Assembly (NCBI RefSeq): GCF_002338065.1
Contig: NZ_DDHJ01000021.1
Coordinates: forward strand, 62,001 to 126,000
DNA: 64,000 nt
Direction of reading: 5' to 3'
Source of the DNA: Pseudomonas sp. UBA1879
Lineage (GTDB): Bacteria; Pseudomonadota; Gammaproteobacteria; Pseudomonadales; Pseudomonadaceae
Shown: piece by piece, positions 35,097-41,327 of the stretch
Position numbering within the stretch: the first letter of the stretch is position 1
Layout of the letters: each line of letters begins with the position of its first letter
Translations under genes and position numbers: made by a program
The notes under the pieces: generated by a model
Seen by the model: the letters and a program-made list of their open reading frames with translations, nothing else
What the model was told of the DNA's origin: nothing
The model's database searches: none

Positions 35097-35124
35097 AAAA
35101 AAGCCCTGTCGACGCAGGGCTTTT
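35097..35124 (-). terminator. Terminator in the left arm
   Basis: Minus-strand reading AAAAGCCCTG-CGTCGA-CAGGGCTTTT followed by TTT. It would stop leftward transcription from the 36-38 kb genes unless antitermination operates. Confidence 0.75.
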
Positions 35125-35461
35125 CACGTTGCTAATTGGCCACGCCTTGTACGTGGATCCTGCTAGCGGATGCTGGGTGAGGCGGTATGCCCGTTGGTTT
35201 TTCTCATTATTAGAAACCCTTTGTCAGTTAATGACCTGCGTCGCCAGACATAACGATTGGATGCATAGGAAGCAGCCAGGGCCGGCCAGTTTCCATCGGC
35301 GCGACTCGTATGGATGAGCCCTGGTCTAAGATCAAATCGATGGTTCATGATCCAGGAGAATGGGTTTAGGCTAGCCTGACCACACGTCAGAGGGATGAGA
35401 TCCGAGATCGCACTGAGGGTTTTCTGCCCTCCACACCGAGTGTTCTTGGGAGGAGCACAAA

Positions 35462-35731
35462 ATGATATCGACACTCGAATTACGACATATCATCGAATCT
35501 AGCTTTCTGCCCGTAGAGTGCATCTGCAGTCCGAACGATGCCGGCACCCTAACCATCCAGTTGATTAATCCTGAGACAAAAGAGATTGATCTGACTGTAC
35601 CGGGCATACCAGTATCAAACTTGACCACAATGCGCGCGATTTCGGACCTTGTTGCGCAGATTCGCGAGGAGCTACGGCTAACTCATCTCGCTCATTCCGA
35701 TCCCCGTCCTCGATCAAATGCCCGATCGTAA
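35462..35731 (+). CDS. DUF1652 protein
   Basis: An 89-residue protein starting MISTLELRHIIESSFLP, with TLTIQLINPETKEIDL and MRAISDLVAQIREELR. This is DUF1652, a Pseudomonas-restricted family of unknown function. AGGAG lies 6 nt before the ATG. It is normally a chromosomal gene, so its presence on the plus strand within the left arm suggests pick-up as cargo. Confidence 0.85.
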   Translation: MISTLELRHIIESSFLPVECICSPNDAGTLTIQLINPETKEIDLTVPGIPVSNLTTMRAISDLVAQIREELRLTHLAHSDPRPRSNARS

Positions 35732-35772
35732 TTGCCAAGGGAATTGCGCTGTTGTGTCGGTACGGCTGACCT

Positions 35773-35955
35773 TCAGCGCCCTAGGGCTTCAAGCTCTAAG
35801 TGCTTCTCCTGCAATTTTGCGATGAGACACAATCGCTCCTGGCCGGTAAGGTGCCGGGCAGCTAGAAACAATCCCTCAGCAAGATCACCGTCGAACTTCA
35901 TCGAGCCCGCGGCGTGTTCTAATTCGATCTGAACGCGCTTACCTGTTGCTTCCAT
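35773..35955 (-). CDS. Small phage hypothetical protein
   Basis: A 60-residue helical protein (MEATGKRVQIELEHAAGSMK.., LIAKLQEKHLELEALG). It starts 9 bp after the tiny membrane protein stop and closes a short leftward operon headed by the TAXI binding protein. Family not recognised. Confidence 0.6.
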   Translation of the reverse strand: MEATGKRVQIELEHAAGSMKFDGDLAEGLFLAARHLTGQERLCLIAKLQEKHLELEALGR

Positions 35956-35964
35956 CTGCGACCC

Positions 35965-36114
35965 TTACCTGCTCAGCCGAAACCACATCACCATGCCTAG
36001 GAGCAGACCGCTGACGATGCCAGCCAGGTATGCGATGGAGATGATGTGCAAAAAGCTGGCGGCGAGCAGTAAAGCTGCGCCAACCAATAGCAGGAGGATT
36101 AAGCGGCTGATCAC
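35965..36114 (-). CDS. 49-residue two-helix membrane protein
   Basis: Starts with GTG overlapping the stop of the TAXI gene (GTGA), then ISRLILLLLVGAALLLAASF, HIISIAYLAGIVSGLLLGMV and ends WFRLSR. Two membrane helices cover almost the whole protein. CAGGAGG lies 13 nt upstream. The tight coupling to the binding-protein gene suggests they act together; family not recognised. Confidence 0.68.
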   Translation of the reverse strand: MISRLILLLLVGAALLLAASFLHIISIAYLAGIVSGLLLGMVMWFRLSR

Positions 36115-36995
36115 CGCACCACCTTCACGACGCTGTTAATGCCCTTGTCCACTGCCCGACGGACCTTCTTGGCTTCATCCGGCTGCATGCTCTTCAGGTA
36201 GTCGTTGTTGAACACGATCTGAGCGCGCAGGCAGTAAGTGTCGGGCTTGCCCATAGTGGAGGTTTCCAGCCCGCTCTGACCTTCCTTATCGACGACGCAA
36301 TGCGTGTACAGCGGGTTGTTGTTGGCGTCCTTCGCATCCTCGAACGAGTTGTCGTTTACCTCGCCGATCATGATCTGTTTGCTGAAATCGGCGGTGATAT
36401 CGCTCGGGATCTTCCCAGACCGGCCTATGTACAGCATCCCAGCGATTTCGATCCGGACACCAGCCTTCGTGACATAGCCCTGGGCGACCGCCTCAGCAGC
36501 GCTGTACCAGTCATCAAACTCGACGATACGCGCGCCTTCGTAGTCTTTGTCTGTCTTGATCCAGTTGCGCACGGTGACCAGCGCACCGGAGCCGGACACC
36601 GCCGCAAACGCGTATTTCGCTGCGACGCTGTCCTTTTCCATCTTGCCGAAGTCGTCCACACCGGCTTTGCCGTGCAGCCAGTAAATGACCTCCTGATGCG
36701 CGTCGCTGACCTTGAGGTCGGCGGGCATCGGCAGGCTGATGACGGCATCGTTTTGAATGACCGCAATATCACAGGTGCCGTCTTTCAGCTTCTCGGCGTT
36801 CTCGACGCTGCCGCCGGTGTTGATGATCTTAACCTCGCCGCTGTCCTGCTTGGCAATCGTGTTGCCGATGCTGGTACCTAGGCTTTCATAGAAGCCACCT
36901 TCGCCGCCGGTGCAGAAACGCAGGGTAGGCGGTGCCGCACTGGCAGCGGCCGAAACACTCAGCAGCACGGCCAGCAGTAACGCTTTTGATTTCAT
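36111..36995 (-). CDS. TAXI-type periplasmic solute-binding protein
   Basis: A 294-residue precursor: signal peptide MKSKALLLAVLLSVSAAASA, then LRFCTGGEGGFYESLGTSIG and INTGGSVENAEKLKDGTCDIAVIQNDA, the hallmark of TAXI/NMT1-like binding proteins. No TRAP membrane subunits are present, so it cannot form a transporter alone here. Such lone binding proteins occur in Pseudomonas siphophages; role unknown (envelope change or superinfection block are inference). A structured leader precedes it. Confidence 0.85.
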   Translation of the reverse strand: MKSKALLLAVLLSVSAAASAAPPTLRFCTGGEGGFYESLGTSIGNTIAKQDSGEVKIINTGGSVENAEKLKDGTCDIAVIQNDAVISLPMPADLKVSDAHQEVIYWLHGKAGVDDFGKMEKDSVAAKYAFAAVSGSGALVTVRNWIKTDKDYEGARIVEFDDWYSAAEAVAQGYVTKAGVRIEIAGMLYIGRSGKIPSDITADFSKQIMIGEVNDNSFEDAKDANNNPLYTHCVVDKEGQSGLETSTMGKPDTYCLRAQIVFNNDYLKSMQPDEAKKVRRAVDKGINSVVKVVR

Positions 36996-37015
36996 GGGTG
37001 TTCCTCAGGGTGGGT

Positions 37016-37058
37016 GATTTCCCATCTGGCCCTCGTTTGAAGGCCAGCCAGTGAAATC
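37016..37058 (-). ncRNA. Structured leader element, copy 1
   Basis: On the plus strand: outer arm GATTTC, CCAT, stem CTGGCC, 10-nt loop, stem GGCCAG, CCAGT, outer arm GAAATC. As RNA it is read leftward and ends 20 nt upstream of the TAXI start codon, just before the ribosome site. Nearly identical stems in copy 2; same architecture with a different stem in copy 3. Confidence 0.7.
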
Positions 37059-37278
37059 AATTTCCAGCGGCGTCAGTCTTTTCCCCTGCTGCGCGAGCCA
37101 AGGCGTCAAGCAGCAGATCCTGCCGGGCCTGCTTGTCCAAGAATTGGCGAAGGGCGCGGACGAAGATGGTGTTCATGGACGTGTCTGCCGCATCAGCCGC
37201 AATCTCAACCTTCTCGCGGAGGTTGTCCGGCAGCCGAACGACAAATTTCGGAAGGGGTGATTCTTTGGTTTTCGGCAT
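37057..37278 (-). CDS. Arc-family DNA-binding protein
   Basis: A 73-residue ribbon-helix-helix protein: PKFVVRLPDNLREKVEIAAD followed by TSMNTIFVRALRQFLD, as in Arc/Mnt repressors. The C-terminal tail is Ala/Asp-rich. AGGA lies 6 nt before ATG 37278. Likely regulates leftward phage genes. A structured leader (copy 3) precedes it. Confidence 0.88.
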   Translation of the reverse strand: MPKTKESPLPKFVVRLPDNLREKVEIAADAADTSMNTIFVRALRQFLDKQARQDLLLDALARAAGEKTDAAGN

Positions 37279-37299
37279 GATCATTCCTCAGGGCGGGGC

Positions 37300-37338
37300 A
37301 TTCCCGATGCAGCCTGACGGCATGCTGCATTGGTGAAT
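37300..37338 (-). ncRNA. Structured leader element, copy 3
   Basis: Plus strand: outer arm ATTC, CCG, stem ATGCAGC, 10-nt loop, stem GCTGCAT, TGGT, outer arm GAAT. Same plan and loop length as copies 1 and 2 but the inner stem differs at nearly every base pair while keeping pairing. It ends 21 nt upstream of the Arc start. Confidence 0.68.
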
Positions 37339-37435
37339 CAGGCAGGCCAGCGGCCAGCTCACCACTGCCCAGGTGACGGGCCTTGCGCTAGGCTGGCGTT
37401 CTCACACAGCACAGCCAGCAAAGGAGGGCGATGCG

Positions 37436-37669
37436 CTAACGCACACCTACAGGTTGAAACACGACCGCGACTTCGGCAGTCATCTTCCGAAGGTCTATGA
37501 ATCGGGGAGGGCGATTGAGGCGGGGGATGTCATCGAGCTGGAAAACGGCATGTGGCATGGCGTTATCGAGGCCCGTAAAACTCAGCAAGGTATGCTTCTA
37601 GTTCTCGCTGAATCTGCTCAGAACGCTGAATGGGCAGAGTTTCTACTAAGGCAGCAATTGTCTGAGTAA
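37436..37669 (+). CDS. Small hypothetical protein with doubtful start codon
   Basis: About 77 residues (THTYRLKHDRDFGSHLPKVY..GDVIELENGMWHGVIEARK). A strong GGAGG at 37423-37427 points to a start near 37436, where the in-frame codon is CTA, not a normal start. In-frame GTG at 37373 and TTG at 37454 are alternatives with poor spacing. Between them sits ATG CGC TAA (37431), out of frame. Either the start codon has mutated or a non-standard start is used. Confidence 0.45.
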   Translation, partial: LTHTYRLKHDRDFGSHLPKVYESGRAIEAGDVIELENGMWHGVIEARKTQQGMLLVLAESAQNAEWAEFLLRQQLSE

Positions 37670-37859
37670 GAACGATCGTTGCGAACTTGCTGCATCCCAA
37701 TGAGCTGACCTCGGCGCTGGGGTGCATCAGGGACATTTTCGTCGCCAGCCCGGGCACACCCTGACATGCCAAGGTCATGAGGGCGGCTTCGATTCGCCCG
37801 GTCAGAGTTGGCGCTTCCACCGTCGGATGACCTGGCGAATTGAGATGCGGGTGGTGCAT
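37563..37859 (-). CDS. Small phage hypothetical protein
   Basis: A 98-residue protein (MHHPHLNSPGHPTVEAPTL.., TIAALVETLPIQRSEQIQRE). GGAGG lies 9 nt before the ATG. Its 3' end overlaps the convergent plus-strand reading by 107 bp, so only one may be functional; this one has the better ribosome site. Family not recognised. Confidence 0.58.
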   Translation of the reverse strand: MHHPHLNSPGHPTVEAPTLTGRIEAALMTLACQGVPGLATKMSLMHPSAEVSSLGCSKFATIVLTQTIAALVETLPIQRSEQIQRELEAYLAEFYGPR

Positions 37860-37913
37860 ATCGTGTCGCCTCCAATGGAGATCGGCGTTTCGTCTGAGCG
37901 CGAATGTTCCGAT

Positions 37914-38147
37914 TCAGGCAACTGCGGTGCAGTGTTCCAAGTCTACGAACCCGCTTTTACCTTCGAGGAAGATCACTGTGCTGTGGCCGTTGCACACACA
38001 GGCATCGCCTTTCGTCACGCCGCGGTGCGTTTCGCCGCAACCGATGATGCTTTCGTAACTGACCAGTGTTCCGGCCGGATGCTTCGCGTTCCAGGCATCT
38101 GCCTGGCGTTGGAGCTGGACGACTGTGGGACGTTTGGGTGCTGGCAT
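37914..38147 (-). CDS. First gene of the leftward operon, hypothetical
   Basis: A 77-residue protein (MPAPKRPTVVQLQRQADAWN..) with three cysteines (IIGCGETH, DACVCNGHS, EHCTAVA) suggesting a small metal-bound or beta fold. AAGGAGACAGTT precedes ATG 38147, so the longer open reading to 38450 is rejected. It is the first gene after the leftward promoter, the place where lambda has N, but it has no Arg-rich segment. Structured leader copy 2 precedes it. Confidence 0.72.
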   Translation of the reverse strand: MPAPKRPTVVQLQRQADAWNAKHPAGTLVSYESIIGCGETHRGVTKGDACVCNGHSTVIFLEGKSGFVDLEHCTAVA

Positions 38148-38165
38148 AACTGTCTCCTTATGGTT

Positions 38166-38208
38166 GATTTCCCGTCTGGCCCTGTCTCCAAGGCCAGCCA
38201 GTGAAATC
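38166..38208 (-). ncRNA. Structured leader element, copy 2
   Basis: Plus strand: GATTTC, CCGT, CTGGCC, 10-nt loop, GGCCAG, CCAGT, GAAATC. It ends 18 nt upstream of the 38147 start codon. Differs from copy 1 only in the loop and one internal-loop base. Confidence 0.7.
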
Positions 38209-38565
38209 CCGACCTCGCTACTGGCGACAGGTCGGGGTAACGCATCAGCGATGTAGGTACATCCGGTGCCTAATCCCCGCGCGCTGATTGCAGGTTTCGG
38301 GATCTTTAGGCGGCGGCGGGCTTCCCTGCTCACGCCAGCTCGATCAGCTTTGCTGGCGTGGTCATCGGGCATATACAACATGCGACGTACAGCCCTGTGC
38401 CTAGTTGGGGATAGTTGAAGGCACATCGCATGAGGTCCGGCGCTCCTCATAGCCGAGGCTCAGAGCGCTAATTTTTCAAAGCTTTTCCATTACCGCCGGA
38501 GTGGCGGGGCGCATCGCTTGCCGGGTCATTCGCACGGTTCAGGCATTTCGCCCTTGATCAGCCGT

Positions 38566-38581
38566 ACAGGGTTCTCCCTGT
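38566..38581 (-). promoter_or_regulatory. Hairpin, possible boxB-like site
   Basis: Minus-strand ACAGGG-AGAA-CCCTGT: 6-bp perfect stem with a four-base purine-rich loop in the leader of the leftward transcript, downstream of a boxA-like site. Confidence 0.4.
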
Positions 38582-38669
38582 CGTTGGCAGGCTTTCCTCG
38601 TTCGCCTGTCTGATCCCCGGTCGCCGGTAGAGGCAGTGCGGTCTATTCGTTGTTTGTTTCGTTCGGTTT

Positions 38670-38679
38670 TTAAAGAGCG
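38670..38679 (-). promoter_or_regulatory. boxA-like antitermination site
   Basis: Minus strand CGCTCTTTAA, followed by AAA. It matches the boxA core of lambda nut sites and rRNA leaders (CGCTCTT / GCTCTTTAA) and lies about 40 nt after the leftward transcription start. Confidence 0.55.
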
Positions 38680-38723
38680 CCGGGGCACCGCCCCTTCGCC
38701 GAGTTGTCGCTGGCGATGGAGTT

Positions 38724-38752
38724 AATTTAGCCATGCGCTAAAATAACGTCAA
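38724..38752 (-). promoter_or_regulatory. Leftward early promoter (PL)
   Basis: Minus strand TTGACG (38747-38752), 17-nt spacer, TAAATT (38724-38729). Operator OL1 lies inside the spacer, so repressor would block polymerase, as at lambda PL. Confidence 0.8.
38726..38742. promoter_or_regulatory. Operator OL1
   Basis: TTTAGC-CATGC-GCTAAA, a perfect 17-bp palindromic site of the form TTTAGC-N5-GCTAAA that recurs near the repressor gene at 40927. Confidence 0.8.
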
Positions 38753-38767
38753 TAGCTCCCAGCTAAA
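38751..38767. promoter_or_regulatory. Operator OL2
   Basis: AATAGC-TCCCA-GCTAAA, 10 of 12 consensus bases, overlapping the -35 box of PL. Centre is 25 bp from OL1. Confidence 0.6.
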
Positions 38768-38770
38768 TAA

Positions 38771-38787
38771 TTTAGCTTTGCGTGAAA
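38771..38787. promoter_or_regulatory. Operator OL3
   Basis: TTTAGC-TTTGC-GTGAAA, 10 of 12 consensus bases, centre 20 bp from OL2. The overlapping AGCTAAAT-A-ATTTAGCT (38761-38777) is also a perfect palindrome. Confidence 0.55.
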
Positions 38788-38913
38788 TTTATTTTTCTGA
38801 CTTTCGTAAGCTATCGGTACGACGAATATCTAACGGTGGGTATTTACGAGCGGGTTAGCAGCGAGCTAAGCTTTGAAATAACTGTACATACATACAGCAA
38901 TAGGGAGTAGCTG

Positions 38914-39231
38914 ATGGCAAGCCCGCAGAAGAAATCACAAGAGCCAAAGCCGATGTCGGGAGTAGAGCGCCTGACGCTCAGGGTGTCTGGAATGGTCAAC
39001 CATCCGATAGCTCAGGATCGAAAGTGGGCCAGAATTCATCGGCTCGATACCGATGGTGATCGAGAATGGGATGAAGTGATGGGCGTGCTCGCCGAGGTCG
39101 ACGGAATTGAGATGACGTTCAACGATGAGGATGATTCTGTAACGCTGAGCTGGGAAGCCCCGGATGACGAAGATCCGAGAGCCCAAGATCATGGAGAATT
39201 TGATGCGGTGGAAGAGCCCGCACCTTTCTGA
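38914..39231 (+). CDS. DUF1654 protein
   Basis: A 105-residue acidic protein. RLTLRVSGMVNHPIAQDRKW, HRLDTDGDREWDEVMGVL and GIEMTFNDEDDSVTLSWEAP match DUF1654, a Pseudomonas phage/chromosome family of unknown function. GGGAG lies 6 nt before the ATG. It lies between the leftward operators and the repressor, a position used in lambdoid phages for lysogenic conversion or exclusion genes. Confidence 0.8.
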   Translation: MASPQKKSQEPKPMSGVERLTLRVSGMVNHPIAQDRKWARIHRLDTDGDREWDEVMGVLAEVDGIEMTFNDEDDSVTLSWEAPDDEDPRAQDHGEFDAVEEPAPF

Positions 39232-39237
39232 TGAGCA

Positions 39238-39262
39238 CGAAAAAGCCCGCTTACTGCGGGCT
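39238..39262. terminator. Hairpin terminator after DUF1654 gene
   Basis: AAAAAGCCCGC-TTACT-GCGGGCT, 7-bp stem ten bases after the stop. It lacks a long T-run on the plus strand but has an A-run on its left, so it may act on both strands. Confidence 0.55.
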
Positions 39263-39334
39263 GTCCGCGAGCGCGCGGACTGCTTGATATAACTCTTTAT
39301 TGCGACTAAAATTAGTCGCACATAGGGAGCCTTC

Positions 39335-39583
39335 ATGTCCAAGCAAGAAAAACTGATCGCGAAGCTGCTGAATAAGCAGGCCGGATTGACTTGGCCCGAG
39401 TTAGTTTCGCTGCTGATCGGGCTTGGGTATCGCCAGATTGAAGGAAGCGGCAGCAGGGTGAAATTCAACAACGGCAACCCGCACGCGATGATCAACCTGC
39501 ATAAGCCCCATCCGGGCAACGAAATAAAGGCATACGTCAAACGTCAGGTGATAGATCACCTAAAGGCAGGAGGATTGATCTGA
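39335..39583 (+). CDS. hicA: HicA-type mRNA-interferase toxin
   Basis: An 82-residue dsRNA-binding-fold toxin. WPELVSLLIGLGYRQIEGSGS, then the catalytic histidine region GNPHAMINLHKPHPGNEI, and a C-terminal VIDHLKAGG. HicA cleaves mRNA when free. One-base overlap with hicB. In a prophage such a module can stabilise the lysogen or block other phages. Confidence 0.93.
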   Translation: MSKQEKLIAKLLNKQAGLTWPELVSLLIGLGYRQIEGSGSRVKFNNGNPHAMINLHKPHPGNEIKAYVKRQVIDHLKAGGLI

Positions 39584-39924
39584 TGAGCACCATGCTGCAA
39601 TACCGGGGTTACTATGGTTCCATTGAGGCCAGCCCCGAGGACAACTGCCTGTTCGGCAAGCTTCAGTTCATTCGCTCCCTTGTCAGCTATGAGGGGGAGA
39701 CGGTTGCTGAATTGACCCAGGCGTTCCATGAAGCGGTAGACGATTATCTGGTCACCTGCGAGTCGCTCAAGCATGACCCGGAAATTCCGTGCAAGGGATC
39801 GTTCAACGTGAGGGTAGGGCATGACCTGCACTTGGCTGCTAGCGTGGCCGCAACGCGGCAGAGCATTTCCCTGAACGATCTGACTCGCAAGGCGCTAAGT
39901 GAGTATTTGGAGCATCACGCGTAG
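39583..39924 (+). CDS. hicB: HicB-type antitoxin
   Basis: A 113-residue antitoxin: a degenerate RNase H-like N-terminal domain (YYGSIEASPEDNCLFGKLQF, ELTQAFHEAVDDYLVTCE) and a C-terminal ribbon-helix-helix (ISLNDLTRKALSEYLEHH) that binds the promoter. Translationally coupled to hicA. Confidence 0.93.
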   Translation: MSTMLQYRGYYGSIEASPEDNCLFGKLQFIRSLVSYEGETVAELTQAFHEAVDDYLVTCESLKHDPEIPCKGSFNVRVGHDLHLAASVAATRQSISLNDLTRKALSEYLEHHA

Positions 39925-40055
39925 GGCACAAATTGCGGGCAAAATAAAAGCCCGCGATGGGGCAGGGCCTTCCTTGGTCCTGATACCATCCCACTTCCGT
40001 CACGTAGTTTGATTGCCGATCACAGCCCTGCTGGCGTTTACCACTATGTCGACGA

Positions 40056-40907
40056 TCACGCCTTGCGCGCATTCCAGATCAGCAGAACTTTTGCATGGAT
40101 CGTTACGTCATCAATTCGCGCCGTCTGATTCTCGTAGTGCTGGTTGTCCGATATGAGTCGATAATGCTCTTCATCCAGCCGCATCACGCGCTTGATGTAC
40201 AGCTCGTTGTGCCAGGTCAGAACGTAGATACCTTCGCCGATGAAATCCCTTACGCCTTTGTCGACAATGACCATGTCTTTGTCGTTAATCGTGCCGGCCA
40301 TGCTCTCGCCCCAGCCGTTGATCATGCCAAGGGAAGTGGTGGATGTGTAAGTGACGCCTTTCTCTCGTAGGATGTCTTCGCGGACCACCAGGTTACGCAC
40401 CACCTCTTGATAGTCTGGTGGCACCTGTCCGTGCCCCATTGCGGCGCGAATGTCATATTGAGGAATGACGATTTCCTCATTGGTCGGCTTCAGGTTCGAT
40501 AAGTTACTTGGAACCAAATTCACCGCCCCTTCATCGGGCTCCTTCGCGGCAGCAACGATTCGATCCCGAGCCTCGACCGACAGTCCTTTCACCTTCGCGA
40601 GCATACGTTGCACTTGATCGGCAGCTGTCGAAACTGGTTCTTCGCGCGGTGATAACGCCTTTGACACCCCAGTCGTTACGACCGATTCCGGTGTGTCCTG
40701 CGTTAAAGAATCGAACCAGCCACGAGGCAACGCTTCTATGGCTTCAATGCGTCGAGCGACATCGTCACCCAAATTCTTTGCCGTTTTTTCAGAAAGGATC
40801 TGACTGAGATGGGCAGGCGCCATCCCCCAGCGTTCAGCACACGCGCCTTTCTTCTGGGTGCCTATAAGCCTGATCAACTGCTGCTTACGAATTGCGTAGA
40901 TATCCAT
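40056..40907 (-). CDS. cI: CI-like phage repressor, S24 peptidase type
   Basis: A 283-residue repressor. Residues about 5-65 form the DNA-binding helix-turn-helix (LIGTQKKGACAERWGMAPAH, LSQILSEKTAKN). Residues about 150-283 are the S24/LexA-type domain, with the catalytic serine S202 in GESMAGTINDKD and lysine K239 in ELYIKRV; the probable self-cleavage loop is near RAAMGHG (154-160). It should be inactivated by RecA during DNA damage. ATG 40907 is chosen because a GTG at 40952 would lie inside the operator region. Confidence 0.93.
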   Translation of the reverse strand: MDIYAIRKQQLIRLIGTQKKGACAERWGMAPAHLSQILSEKTAKNLGDDVARRIEAIEALPRGWFDSLTQDTPESVVTTGVSKALSPREEPVSTAADQVQRMLAKVKGLSVEARDRIVAAAKEPDEGAVNLVPSNLSNLKPTNEEIVIPQYDIRAAMGHGQVPPDYQEVVRNLVVREDILREKGVTYTSTTSLGMINGWGESMAGTINDKDMVIVDKGVRDFIGEGIYVLTWHNELYIKRVMRLDEEHYRLISDNQHYENQTARIDDVTIHAKVLLIWNARKA

Positions 40908-40926
40908 CCGGACAAGAATGCCAGTG

Positions 40927-40943
40927 TTTAGCTCAATGCTAAA
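40927..40943. promoter_or_regulatory. Operator in OR cluster, cI-proximal
   Basis: TTTAGC-TCAAT-GCTAAA, perfect match to the OL1 consensus, 20 bp upstream of the repressor start codon; probably used in autoregulation. Confidence 0.8.
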
Positions 40944-40965
40944 TGTGCCCACAGCTAAATATTCC

Positions 40966-40994
40966 TTGCTCTGATATTAGCCCTAAGCTAAATT
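40966..40994 (+). promoter_or_regulatory. Rightward early promoter (PR)
   Basis: TTGCTC (40966-40971), 17-nt spacer, TAAATT (40989-40994), the same -10 box as PL. The operator at 40976-40992 overlaps spacer and -10. Drives the Cro-like gene. Confidence 0.7.
40976..40992. promoter_or_regulatory. Operator in OR cluster, cro-proximal
   Basis: ATTAGC-CCTAA-GCTAAA, 11 of 12 consensus bases, centre 49 bp from the other OR site. A half-site GCTAAA at 40954-40959 may mark a weaker middle operator. Confidence 0.75.
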
Positions 40995-41018
40995 TCTCCT
41001 ATCTTTAGGAGAACCCCT

Positions 41019-41255
41019 ATGAATGAGCACTTGCGCGACTGGCTCGCCAACGCGACGCCCGACCGCCGTAAACAAGTAGCTGATGCCGCAAACACCACTG
41101 TTGGGCACCTCTGGCAGCTCGCAGGCGGTCATCGGAAAGCTTCTGCCGAACTCGCTGAACGCCTTCAGGACGCCTCTGGTGGTGAAATCAAAATCGCTGG
41201 CCTTCGCCCTGATCTGATCGATTTGGCTCACAAAGTTTTGCTCGGCGCTGCCTGA
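41019..41255 (+). CDS. cro: Cro-like/YdaS-like regulator
   Basis: A 78-residue helix-turn-helix protein divergent from the repressor. It resembles YdaS/Cro: MNEHLRDWLANATPDRRKQV, ANTTVGHLWQLAGGHRKASA with the recognition helix. AGGAG lies 7 nt before the ATG. First gene of the rightward early transcript; expected to shut off repressor synthesis. Confidence 0.82.
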   Translation: MNEHLRDWLANATPDRRKQVADAANTTVGHLWQLAGGHRKASAELAERLQDASGGEIKIAGLRPDLIDLAHKVLLGAA

Positions 41256-41327
41256 TCTCCCTGCGACAGACACATTTTGCAATGCGTGATGGCCGTCAGC
41301 CACATAAACAAATCCGAGGTTTTAGGA

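Larger units (their letters stand above)
34996..35461. other. Spacer with stem-loop leader and terminator
   Basis: About 466 bp between divergent genes. It holds the stem-loop leader at 35016-35089 and the terminator at 35097-35124. The rest (35125-35461) shows only short readings without ribosome sites and presumably carries the promoter of the plus-strand DUF1652 gene. Confidence 0.5.
38209..38717 (-). other. Long hairpin-rich untranslated leader of the leftward operon
   Basis: No supported gene. Read leftward from a start near 38717 it holds a boxA-like site (38670-38679) and several perfect hairpins: GGGGC-ACC-GCCCC (38682-38694), a CCGG/CCGG hairpin near 38625, ACAGGG-TTCT-CCCTGT (38566-38581) and CCGCC-GGAGT-GGCGG (38493-38507). 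Looks like an antitermination or RNA-control region. Confidence 0.55.

Noticed and set aside
36300..36881. 193-residue plus-strand reading
   Set aside because: Antisense of the TAXI binding protein gene; no ribosome site or family feature.
38148..38450. N-terminal extension of the first leftward gene
   Set aside because: AAGGAG sits right before ATG 38147; the extension is Arg-rich and runs through structured leader copy 2.
40943..40959. Middle operator in the OR cluster
   Set aside because: ATGTGC-CCACA-GCTAAA keeps only one good half-site and overlaps its neighbour by one base, so it is not called a full operator.
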